A stretch of 64,000 bases of DNA from an uncultured Sunxiuqinia sp. (GTDB taxonomy: Bacteria > Bacteroidota > Bacteroidia > Bacteroidales > Prolixibacteraceae), in assembly GCF_947495665.1 (NCBI RefSeq), contig NZ_CANLZV010000006.1:186001-250000 (forward strand), written 5' to 3'. The notes beneath the pieces are model-generated. The model saw nothing but the letters and a program-made list of their open reading frames with translations, was not told the DNA's origin and did no database searches. Position numbers and translations under genes: made by a program. This document shows, piece by piece, positions 16,392-24,441 of this stretch. The stretch's first letter is position 1; every line of letters begins with the position of its first letter.

Positions 16392-17924
16392 CTAGTCAAT
16401 AGATTGAGTAATGACCAAATCGCTGGTCAGGTAGTTATTGAACTGTGCTGGCACACCGCAAATTTGCATCAAGCCGGCCAAAGCAACATCGTACTGATAC
16501 ATCGCTTGCAACTGTTCAATTTTAAACTTGGCAACCAGCAAGCGGGCATCAACCACATCTGATGAAGTGGCCAAGCCTTCGTGAAAAGCCCGGTCTTTAC
16601 TTTCCAAATAGGCTTCGGCAAACGTCAAGGATTTCTTCAGACTCTCGTGCTGCTCCAATTGCATACTCAACTGTTGATGTAATTTACGAATCACGGTCTC
16701 AATATCATCTTCGGCTTTCAGTCCAGCCTCTTCCACTTGGCTAACCCGATGTTTTGCAGCTTGTACTTTCCGGGTACGAGACACCCCGTCAAATAAGGTC
16801 CATTTCACCCCAACACCGACTAACCATTCGGGTACGTATGGCGATAAATCTTTGTTTGCAATATCGTACATTCCGGTCAAGGCAACCGTTGGCATGTAAT
16901 CACTCTTTTCCAGTTTCACCCCGGTTTTGCTTAATTCCTTCTTCGAATCAACCTGTTTCAATAACGGGCTGTTTGTTTTCGCTAATTCAACAAACTGACT
17001 CTCTTCACCAACTTCGCTTAAAATAAACAAGCGATTAGCCGGAACAATTGATTCTGTAGGTTCCATGGCAAGCGTATTCTGAAGGGAGCGCTCAATGATT
17101 AGCGACTGGCGACGGGCTTTTTGAAGTTCACGCTCGGCATCGGCCTTAGCCACTTCGGCATGCAACTTTTCAACTTGAGCAATTTGCCCCTCTTCGGTTA
17201 ATTTTTCGGCATCGTACAAATGCTTTTCCATGGCATCAAGCACCTGTTCCCGAACTTTTTCGGCTTCGCGCGACAGCACCAAACCGTAATAACGAGTTAC
17301 CAATTCACTTAACAATTCAGCCTGCTTTTGTTCTTTCTGCAAACCTGCTTCTTCCTCATGAATGCGGGCTGCTTCATTGGCGGCATTAATCTTCCCGCCG
17401 GTAAACAAGGGCCAAACTACCGAGGCACTCAACGAAGCAAACTGCTTTTCCTGAATCATTTGATCCCATTCTGCTGCATTTACATGATCCAAGCCTTCCA
17501 ATAATTTTGCCCGCATGGCTGCGGTACTCATATCATCGGGTAAAATCGGCATGAACTGATTGGTACCTGGGTCGGGGTTTGGAACTCCCGAGAAGTTTCC
17601 AAAGTTGCCCAAGGCAGAATAAAGTGGTGTAATTGCATCGCGCACAGGTGTTAAATCCAAATGCAATGGATCTGACATTTGAATCGCTGATCCTGTAAGA
17701 CTAACTTTAGGTGCCCGCAAACCCTTAGCAGCTTTCAACTCTGCTGCTTTCTCGTTCACTTGGTATTCGGCCTGCTTCAAAACGTGGCTATTGCCCATCA
17801 TCTGGTCATATACCTCCGAAAAAGTAAGCACTTTTACATTGGAAGTTTGAGCATATGACTTTAGCTGCACCAAACAGGCCATAAAAACAAAGCACCAAAA
17901 AACACGTGGTTTCATCATTTTCAA
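16392..17924 (-). CDS. TolC family outer-membrane protein
   Basis: A 510-residue TolC/OEP protein, first gene of the exporter operon. It has a signal peptide (about 1-26, ending in SYAQ) and two long coiled helical repeats (roughly 55-260 and 320-490). Compared with the TolC at 317 it carries an insertion of about 60 residues rich in Pro, Asn and Asp (about 90-150, including NPDPGTNQFMPILPDDM) near the first beta-strand pair. It forms the outer-membrane exit of the TolC-HlyD-permease-permease system. Confidence 0.9.
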   Translation of the reverse strand: MKMMKPRVFWCFVFMACLVQLKSYAQTSNVKVLTFSEVYDQMMGNSHVLKQAEYQVNEKAAELKAAKGLRAPKVSLTGSAIQMSDPLHLDLTPVRDAITPLYSALGNFGNFSGVPNPDPGTNQFMPILPDDMSTAAMRAKLLEGLDHVNAAEWDQMIQEKQFASLSASVVWPLFTGGKINAANEAARIHEEEAGLQKEQKQAELLSELVTRYYGLVLSREAEKVREQVLDAMEKHLYDAEKLTEEGQIAQVEKLHAEVAKADAERELQKARRQSLIIERSLQNTLAMEPTESIVPANRLFILSEVGEESQFVELAKTNSPLLKQVDSKKELSKTGVKLEKSDYMPTVALTGMYDIANKDLSPYVPEWLVGVGVKWTLFDGVSRTRKVQAAKHRVSQVEEAGLKAEDDIETVIRKLHQQLSMQLEQHESLKKSLTFAEAYLESKDRAFHEGLATSSDVVDARLLVAKFKIEQLQAMYQYDVALAGLMQICGVPAQFNNYLTSDLVITQSID

Positions 17925-18074
17925 TTGATTTTAATATGACTTGTTTTCCTGTTTAATTATTTTCTTCTACAAAGAGAATAAATATTTTCGACTTTAAGAC
18001 GTTTTTAGTCTAACCATACAATTATTTAATCTTTAAATAAAGGTACGCTGTTTTCCAGACTCATGCATAAAAAA

Positions 18075-18100
18075 AAACCCGGGCTTTTCAACCCGGGTTT
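18075..18100 (-). terminator. Intrinsic terminator of gltX
   Basis: AAACCCGGG (18075-18083) pairs with CCCGGGTTT (18092-18100), 9 bp and 8-nt loop. On the minus strand a run of nine T follows directly. It lies 34 bases after the gltX stop. Confidence 0.92.
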
Positions 18101-18134
18101 CAGTAACTATATAGCTAGCGTTAACTGCTTTAAT

Positions 18135-19661
18135 CTATCCAATCTGCGCCACCGCTTTTTGAATCCGACTGATGGTTTCTTCTTTACCGATCACTTCGCA
18201 AATATCAAACAGATCGGCTCCTGCACTCGTTCCAACCAAAGCCAGACGGATTGGCACCATCACAACACCAAATCCCCAACCTTTGTCATTCATAAATGCT
18301 GAAAAGGCTTCTTTGATGGCAGCAGCTTCCCAGCTTTCGACCGAATTGAAGACAGTCACAATTTCCTGCATTTTTTCAGGCGTATCTTCTTTCCACTTTT
18401 TCTTCACTGTTTTCTCGTCATAGCTTTCAGGTGCAACGAAAAAGTAATTGGCCTGCTCCCACAAATCGGCAACAAATTCGCAGCGCTCCTTAACCATGCC
18501 AACAACTTTCACCAGTAACTCATCGCTTACAGCAATGCCTTTCTCTGCCAATACCGGCTTAAAAGCTTCAGCTAACTCCGCGTCATCTTTTTGCTGAAAG
18601 TAGTGGCGATTAAACCATTTGGCTTTCTCCGGATCAAACCGTGCTCCGGCCTTAACCACACGCTCCAGGCTAAAGGCTTCAATCAATTCTTCCATGCTGA
18701 AAAATTCCTGCTCTGTTCCGGCATTCCAGCCCAGCAGCGCCAACAGGTTTACAAACGCTTCGGGGAAATAACCATCTTCCCGATAGCCGCGTGAGATATC
18801 GCCCGTTTTAGGATCTTTCCAAAACAAGGGGAATACCGGAAAGCCCATTTTATCGCCATCGCGTTTACTCAATTTTCCTTTTCCGGTCGGTTTCAAAATC
18901 AATGGCAAATGCGCAAACTGAGGGCGTGTTTCGGCCCAGCCCAAGGCTTCGTACAGCAGAATGTGCAAAGGCATCGATGGCAACCACTCTTCCCCACGAA
19001 TGACATGTGTGATTTGCATCAGATGGTCATCCACCACATTGGCCAGGTGGTAAGTCGGCATTCCATCGGCTTTAAAAAGCACTTTATCATCCAACTGGTT
19101 GGTATTAAATTTCACCTCACCACGAATCAGGTCCGTTTCAACCACATCCGTGTTTTCCGGCATTTTAAACCGGATGATAGCCGGTTCTCCGGCACTCAAC
19201 TTTTGCTGAACCTCTTCAGCCGATAAGGTCAATGAATTCTTCAGGCCGTTGCGGGTATGCAAATCATACGAGAAAACCTCTTTATTCGCCTCAGCCTTCG
19301 TGCGCAGCTCATCCAGTTCTTGCGGCGTATCAAAAGCATAATAAGCATGACCGCTCTCGATTAACTGTAGAGCATACTTCCGGTAAATCTCTTTACGCTC
19401 ACTTTGGCGGTAAGGGCCAAAATCTCCTCCAATTCCGGGGCCTTCAACAGGCTTGAGGCCACACCAATTCAAGGCTTCAATAATGTATTCTTCAGCGCCC
19501 GGCACATAGCGGGTTTGGTCGGTATCTTCAATACGAAGCAAAAAATCGCCACCAAATTTCTTCGCAAACAAGTAATTAAACAAGGCTGTTCGGACACCGC
19601 CCATGTGCAGTGGGCCGGTAGGACTTGGGGCAAATCGTACCCTGACTTTTCTGATATTCAT
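18135..19661 (-). CDS. gltX: Glutamate--tRNA ligase
   Basis: A 508-residue class I aminoacyl-tRNA synthetase that charges tRNA(Glu). The HIGH-type motif is VRFAPSPTGPLHMGGVRTAL near residue 5-25 and the KMSKS-type motif is KLSKRDG near residue 250. An RIEDTDQTR block and the anticodon-binding C-terminal domain are present. The start at 19661 (MNIRKVRVRF) was chosen because the family begins just before VRFAPSPTG; 21 more codons upstream have no match. The gene is followed by a strong terminator and stands alone. Confidence 0.96.
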   Translation of the reverse strand: MNIRKVRVRFAPSPTGPLHMGGVRTALFNYLFAKKFGGDFLLRIEDTDQTRYVPGAEEYIIEALNWCGLKPVEGPGIGGDFGPYRQSERKEIYRKYALQLIESGHAYYAFDTPQELDELRTKAEANKEVFSYDLHTRNGLKNSLTLSAEEVQQKLSAGEPAIIRFKMPENTDVVETDLIRGEVKFNTNQLDDKVLFKADGMPTYHLANVVDDHLMQITHVIRGEEWLPSMPLHILLYEALGWAETRPQFAHLPLILKPTGKGKLSKRDGDKMGFPVFPLFWKDPKTGDISRGYREDGYFPEAFVNLLALLGWNAGTEQEFFSMEELIEAFSLERVVKAGARFDPEKAKWFNRHYFQQKDDAELAEAFKPVLAEKGIAVSDELLVKVVGMVKERCEFVADLWEQANYFFVAPESYDEKTVKKKWKEDTPEKMQEIVTVFNSVESWEAAAIKEAFSAFMNDKGWGFGVVMVPIRLALVGTSAGADLFDICEVIGKEETISRIQKAVAQIG

Positions 19662-19788
19662 GTGTTTGGTATTTCTATGATAATCTATTCTGATTTTCAA
19701 AAGCAAATCGCGTTGTATTTTCAACGAATAATTTCAAAATGAACGCCAAAATTACAGAATAACAACAAGCTTTCGGAAAAATTCTTTG

Positions 19789-19796
19789 CAAATATA
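19789..19796 (-). promoter_or_regulatory. -7 box for gltX
   Basis: TATATTTG on the minus strand, a full TAnnTTTG match, giving a 5' untranslated region of about 120 bases before the gltX start at 19661. Confidence 0.45.
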
Positions 19797-19978
19797 GGGA
19801 AAATTAAAGCCAGCGAGAGTCTTCTGATAATCTGCTGCTTCCATCGTCGGATTTCCCATTTACCAATCAAGTTCTATTTCTAAAACAAGGGATAAAATCT
19901 TCGTAGTTGTAATGGAAAACCAGTTAGAGCCACCAATAGAGCATAAAACTGCAAAAAACTCTAAGCCGTTGAATCTGA

Positions 19979-20009
19979 TTTGGCGCATCGGCGGAGTTCA
20001 ATATCTTTG
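19979..20009 (+). promoter_or_regulatory. Bacteroidota promoter for the S46 peptidase
   Basis: TTTG at 19979-19982, 19 bases, then TATCTTTG at 20002-20009: a full -33/-7 pair with ideal spacing. It places transcription about 30 bases before the ATG at 20047 and supports that start. Confidence 0.7.
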
Positions 20010-20046
20010 CATTTTTTCTGATTATAATTTATTTAAACAATATCGA

Positions 20047-22197
20047 ATGAAGAGGATTTTTGTTGTATTGGCTGGCCTTTGCCTGCTTATTCAAAGCCCA
20101 GCCATCGCAGATGAGGGAATGTGGCTGCCTTCGCTGATTCATAAACTGAATATCGGCGAGATGCAAGAAATGGGAATGGAATTATCGGCTGAAGAAATTT
20201 ATTCCATCAATAATTCAAGCTTGAAAGACGCTATTGTAGCGCTGGATCGTGGTTCATGCACCGGTGAATTAATTTCATCCGAAGGACTAATTCTAACCAA
20301 CCACCACTGTGGATTCGATGAAATTCAGACACACAGCTCGGTCGATCATGATTATTTGCAAGATGGATTTTGGGCTAAAACCAAAGCCGAAGAACTGCCT
20401 AATCCGGGAAAAACCGTTTCTTTTTTGGTGCGGGTTGAAGATGTAACTGACCAGGTGACTGCCGATGTAACAGAGGAGATGTCTTTTGCTGAGCGCAATG
20501 GTGCCATTCAGCGAAAATCATTTGAAATTCAAAAAGAAGCCACCGAAGATACACACTATGACGCCCGTGTTCAATCCTTGTTTGAAGGAAACCGCTATTA
20601 CCTTTTTGTGTACGAAACATTCCGCGATGTTCGTCTGGTAGGTGCTCCTCCAAAATCAATCGGAAAATTTGGTGGCGACACCGACAACTGGATGTGGCCA
20701 CGCCACACCGGCGACTTTGCCTTGTTCCGCGTTTACTGTGGACCCGATGGCAAGCCTGCCAACTACTCGGAAGACAACATCCCATTTCAACCCCGTCATC
20801 ATTTGCCCATCTCTTTGAAAGGCTATGAAAAAGGTGACTTTGCGATGGTGATGGGATATCCCGGAAGCACCAACCGTTATAAATCATCATTCGGCATCAA
20901 CTACACGATGACTGAGACCAATGAGGCACGAATCAATGCACGGGCCAAGAAACTTGAGATCCTGAAACTTTACATGGGTTCCAGTCAAAAAGCGCGTATT
21001 CAATATGCATCGAAACATGCCCGCAGCTCCAACTACTACAAATACAGTATTGGCCAAAACAAGGGGTTGAATGCCTTGCAAGTTATTGAGAAAAAGAAAA
21101 ACATTGAAGAAGAGTTTACCAACTGGGTCAATGCCTCCGAAGAACGCCAGGCAAAATATGGTCAGGCTTTGGAGCTGATTGAGTCAGCCTACGAAAACAC
21201 CAACGACGAGTCGGCCTACGAATACCTGGTTGAAACCATGGTACGCGGCCCCGAAGTATTTTACTTCAGCTACGGAGCCAAAGGCCTGTACGAGGCACTA
21301 AAGCAAGGTAACCAGGAACGAATTGCCTCGAACGCAGAGCAACTGAGAGCCGAGTTGGATGAGTATTTTAAAGATTACAATGCCGGAACCGACGCCAAGG
21401 TGGCTGCTGCCTTAATGGAAGTATACCATGAAAATGTCATTCCGGGTTACTATCCTTCTTTCTTCAAGGAAGTAAAAAACAAATACAAAGGTGATTTCAA
21501 TGCTTACGCGGAAAAGATGTTTGAGAAGACGGTCTTTGCCGACAAAGCCACTCTGGAAGACTTCCTGAATAATCCGAAGTTGAAGACCCTGGAAAAAGAT
21601 CAGGCTTTCCAAAGTGCCTTAGCCGTGTTTGACCTGATGTCGGTACTGGGATCAAAAATGAGTGAAACCAAAGCAGACCTGCTTACTGGCCGCCGACTGT
21701 TTGTTGCCGGAATGATGGAAATGTACAAAGACAAAACATTTTATCCGGATGCCAACTCAACCATGCGTTTGACCTACGGAACTGTAGGCGATTACATCCC
21801 ACGCGATGGTGTTCAGTACAGCTACTTCACCACCTTAAAAGGCTACATTGAAAAAGAAGTACCGGGTGATGATGAGTTTGATGTTCCTGCAAAACTGAAG
21901 GAACTATACTTTGCCAAAGACTACGGACAATATGCCGATAAAGACGGAACGCTGCACACTTGCTTTACCACAAACAACGACATTACCGGAGGAAACTCGG
22001 GAAGCCCTGTGATCAACGGCGATGGCGAGTTGATTGGTGTTGCGTTTGATGGGAACTGGGAAGCCATGAGTGGAGACATTGCTTTTGAACCAGAGCTTCA
22101 AAAATGCATCAATGTTGACATTCGTTTCGTATTGTGGACCATCGATAAATTTGCCGGTGCCACCAACCTGATCAATGAGATGACCATTGTGAAATAA
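20047..22197 (+). CDS. S46 family dipeptidyl peptidase, DPP7 type
   Basis: A 716-residue serine exopeptidase with a signal peptide (MKRIFVVLAGLCLLIQSPAIA), so periplasmic. It removes dipeptides from peptide N-termini, feeding amino-acid fermentation. The trypsin-like triad is visible: His at LTNHHCGFDEI (about 87), Asp in TDNWMWPRHTGDFALF (about 225), and Ser651 in GGNSGSPV. In P. gingivalis the residue 18 after the serine sets P1 preference: Gly in DPP7 (hydrophobic), Arg in DPP11 (acidic). Here it is Gly669 (AFDGNWE), so DPP7-like. The start at 20047 rests on the signal peptide and the promoter at 19979-20009. Confidence 0.93.
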   Translation: MKRIFVVLAGLCLLIQSPAIADEGMWLPSLIHKLNIGEMQEMGMELSAEEIYSINNSSLKDAIVALDRGSCTGELISSEGLILTNHHCGFDEIQTHSSVDHDYLQDGFWAKTKAEELPNPGKTVSFLVRVEDVTDQVTADVTEEMSFAERNGAIQRKSFEIQKEATEDTHYDARVQSLFEGNRYYLFVYETFRDVRLVGAPPKSIGKFGGDTDNWMWPRHTGDFALFRVYCGPDGKPANYSEDNIPFQPRHHLPISLKGYEKGDFAMVMGYPGSTNRYKSSFGINYTMTETNEARINARAKKLEILKLYMGSSQKARIQYASKHARSSNYYKYSIGQNKGLNALQVIEKKKNIEEEFTNWVNASEERQAKYGQALELIESAYENTNDESAYEYLVETMVRGPEVFYFSYGAKGLYEALKQGNQERIASNAEQLRAELDEYFKDYNAGTDAKVAAALMEVYHENVIPGYYPSFFKEVKNKYKGDFNAYAEKMFEKTVFADKATLEDFLNNPKLKTLEKDQAFQSALAVFDLMSVLGSKMSETKADLLTGRRLFVAGMMEMYKDKTFYPDANSTMRLTYGTVGDYIPRDGVQYSYFTTLKGYIEKEVPGDDEFDVPAKLKELYFAKDYGQYADKDGTLHTCFTTNNDITGGNSGSPVINGDGELIGVAFDGNWEAMSGDIAFEPELQKCINVDIRFVLWTIDKFAGATNLINEMTIVK

Positions 22198-22217
22198 AAA
22201 AAATACAACGAAAACCA

Positions 22218-22254
22218 GAAAGAGGGTGCCCTTCACACGAGGTCACCCTCTTTC
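22218..22254 (+). terminator. Hairpin terminator after the S46 peptidase
   Basis: GAAAGAGGGTG (22218-22228) with CACCCTCTTTC (22244-22254), 11 bp perfect, 15-nt loop, 20 bases after the stop codon. The following run (TATTTGTATATTTG) is T-rich. Confidence 0.75.
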
Positions 22255-22260
22255 TATTTG

Positions 22261-22268
22261 TATATTTG
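22261..22268 (+). promoter_or_regulatory. -7 box for rnhA
   Basis: TATATTTG, a full TAnnTTTG match 17 bases before the rnhA ATG, so the mRNA leader would be very short. It sits right after the preceding terminator hairpin. No -33 TTTG at the usual distance. Confidence 0.5.
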
Positions 22269-22285
22269 TCCCAAACAATTGAATC

Positions 22286-22765
22286 ATGACAAATTCGCCC
22301 CGCGTAACCATATACACGGACGGTGCTGCAAGAGGGAACCCGGGCCCCGGAGGCTATGGTGCTGTTTTGCTGGCCGGCCAACACCGCAAAGAACTATCGG
22401 AAGGCTTTGAACTAACCACCAATAACCGCATGGAACTCCTGGCCGTTATTGTTGCGCTTGAAGCATTAAAGTTTTCCAACTGCCAGGTTACCATTTATTC
22501 CGATTCGAAGTATGTGGTAGATGCTGTTGAGAAGAAATGGGTCTGGGGCTGGGTCAAAAAAAGATTCAAAGGCAAAAAGAACGCTGATTTGTGGACTCGC
22601 TTTCTCAAGGTTTATTCGTTGCACCAGGTTCGTTTCATTTGGGTGAAGGGACATGCTAATATTCCCGAGAATGAACGGTGCGATCAGCTGGCTGTAGAGG
22701 CATCCATGGCTCCTAACTTAAAAAAGGATGAAGGTTATCTGAAAGCCCGTCTGGAGGAAGAGTAA
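22286..22765 (+). CDS. rnhA: Ribonuclease HI
   Basis: A 159-residue RNase HI, which degrades RNA in RNA-DNA hybrids. The four catalytic acidic residues are in [19 protein letters not shown] (Asp), [16 protein letters not shown] (Glu), [12 protein letters not shown] (Asp) and NERCDQLAV (Asp). The basic handle region [15 protein letters not shown] is present, as in the E. coli type. Length is normal. It is 117 bases upstream of the KDO transferase gene on the same strand. Confidence 0.95.
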   Translation: MTNSPRVTIYTDGAARGNPGPGGYGAVLLAGQHRKELSEGFELTTNNRMELLAVIVALEALKFSNCQVTIYSDSKYVVDAVEKKWVWGWVKKRFKGKKNADLWTRFLKVYSLHQVRFIWVKGHANIPENERCDQLAVEASMAPNLKKDEGYLKARLEEE

Positions 22766-22882
22766 GCCCAACACCCCAACTTTATTGCCAACAACAAACA
22801 GATACACAAAAGAACAACCGCCTGGTTGGCGGATATCTCATTTTAGAATTACTTTTACACCCGAATTGTTCAACCAGCATTT

Positions 22883-24121
22883 ATGAGCCTCATTTATCAA
22901 TTAGGTATTTTTTTCTATGCGCTTGCGGCACGTGTTGCGGCACTTTTTAATGAAAAAGCCCGCTTCTTTGTCAACGGACAAAAGGCCGCGTTTCCCTATC
23001 TCAAACAACAACTTAACCACAGCCGTCCACTGCTTTGGGTGCACTGCGCCTCGCTTGGCGAGTTCGAGCAAGGACGTCCTTTAATTGAACAAATCAAGAA
23101 AGAACATCCCGGCTACCAGGTGCTGCTCACCTTTTTTTCACCCAGTGGTTACGAAATCCGGAAGAACTATGACCAGGCAGACTATGTTTGCTACCTTCCT
23201 TTGGACACGGCTTCCAATGCCCGAAAGTTTATTGAGTTGACCAAGCCCGAAAAAGTGTTCTTCATCAAATATGAGTTTTGGTACAATTACATCAACCAAC
23301 TCCATAAAAACAACATTCCCTTGTTCTTGGTATCTGCCATTTTCCGGCAAGAGCAACTGTTTTTTAAATCAGGAGTTCGGGCCAAATGGTACCGGCAGGT
23401 ACTTCAAAAAGTCACACACTTTTTTGTCCAAACTGAAAACTCCGCACAACTGCTGGCTTCAATTGGCATAAATGACTATACCGTAACCGGAGACACCCGC
23501 TTTGACCGGGTTGCTGAAATTGCCGCCAACAGCAAGCAACTTCCGCTGATTGAGCAATTCAAAAACGGACAGAAACTTATTGTTGCGGGCAGCAGCTGGG
23601 CGCCTGATGAAGAGTTGTTAATTGACTTCCTGAAACAGGACCAAACAACCAAAATCATTTTTGCTCCCCACGAAGTCAAGGAAAGCAACATCAAGCGCTT
23701 GCTGGATCAACTTCCTGCAGGAGCTATCCGTTACTCCCAGGCTGAGGGAAAAAACCTGGAACAGGCCCAAGTGCTCGTGGTTGACACCATCGGAATTTTG
23801 TCCAGCATCTATCATTACGCCACGGTGGCATACATTGGGGGTGGTTTTGGCGTAGGCATTCACAACACGCTTGAAGCTGCCATTTATAATATACCAGTTA
23901 TTTTTGGCCCCAACTACCTCAAGTTTCAGGAAGCAGTCAACCTGCAAAAAGTTGGCGCAGCCTTTCCGATTACAAATTCCGAAGAATTGACCGAGATTTT
24001 GAGCCAGCTGCTAAAAGAGGACGAAAAACGATTGGAAGTTGCACAACGATGTCGCGAATTCATGCTGCTAAACCTCGGAGCTACGCAACAGGTTTTGGAA
24101 AAAGTTTTTAACAGCAACTAA
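22883..24121 (+). CDS. waaA: 3-deoxy-D-manno-octulosonic acid (KDO) transferase
   Basis: A 412-residue GT-B glycosyltransferase that adds KDO to lipid A precursors at the inner membrane, the first core step of lipopolysaccharide. Typical blocks: LLWVHCASLGEFEQGRPLIE (about 50-68) with the catalytic Glu, LLTFFSPSGYEI, IKYEFWYNYI, VTGDTRFDRV, IVAGSSWAPDEELL, and AYIGGGFGVGIHNTLEAA near residue 315. An N-terminal hydrophobic segment anchors it. Whether it adds one KDO or two cannot be told. Confidence 0.93.
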   Translation: MSLIYQLGIFFYALAARVAALFNEKARFFVNGQKAAFPYLKQQLNHSRPLLWVHCASLGEFEQGRPLIEQIKKEHPGYQVLLTFFSPSGYEIRKNYDQADYVCYLPLDTASNARKFIELTKPEKVFFIKYEFWYNYINQLHKNNIPLFLVSAIFRQEQLFFKSGVRAKWYRQVLQKVTHFFVQTENSAQLLASIGINDYTVTGDTRFDRVAEIAANSKQLPLIEQFKNGQKLIVAGSSWAPDEELLIDFLKQDQTTKIIFAPHEVKESNIKRLLDQLPAGAIRYSQAEGKNLEQAQVLVVDTIGILSSIYHYATVAYIGGGFGVGIHNTLEAAIYNIPVIFGPNYLKFQEAVNLQKVGAAFPITNSEELTEILSQLLKEDEKRLEVAQRCREFMLLNLGATQQVLEKVFNSN

Positions 24122-24441
24122 CAATTCAGCCCCCGGATAAGCTTCCAATAAGCCTGCTTATTTGGCTTCTATGTGTGTATGGCTTGTTAGCATTTTCCTC
24201 TTTGTTAAGAAACAAATATTTTCCTTTTGGGAAACTTTTTCAAGTTATCAAATCCGATAACAACTAACAATCAATAAATTAACACTTTTTAGTTGATAAC
24301 TTTAAAGACATCTGAGCAAAATAGTGTTCCGTCTTTTTCTTTTGGGTGGTATATTGCATCTATCAAGATCACGGAAAAACAATCCGACTTTTACACAAGT
24401 ATACAATCAGTTAACAAAAACAGTTTTTTAATTTTTGGTGT
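24122..24441. other. 320-bp intergenic region before nrdJ
   Basis: AT-rich. Apart from the hairpin at 24145-24165 it holds a TATATTGC (24350-24357), one base short of a -7 box. No cobalamin riboswitch-like B12 box was recognised, although the next gene needs B12, and no clear NrdR box pair was found. Confidence 0.5.
24145..24165 (+). terminator. Possible terminator of waaA
   Basis: CCAATAAGC at 24145-24153 pairs with GCTTATTTGG (24156-24165) with one bulge and a 2-nt loop, and flanking AAGC/GCTT can extend it. It is followed by CTTCTATG, not a long T-run, so this is a weak call. Confidence 0.35.

Larger units (their letters stand above)
19662..20046. other. 385-bp divergent promoter region
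   Basis: Lies between gltX (minus) and the DPP7-like gene (plus). It holds one -7 box on each strand (19789-19796 minus, 20002-20009 plus). An ATG at 19912 is in frame with the peptidase, but lies upstream of the plus promoter and so would not be transcribed from it. Confidence 0.6.

Noticed and set aside
19912-20046. N-terminal extension of the S46 peptidase
   Set aside because: It lies upstream of a good promoter and would put a hydrophilic stretch before the signal peptide.
24122-24441. Cobalamin riboswitch before nrdJ
   Set aside because: The B12 box and the expected conserved stems were not seen.
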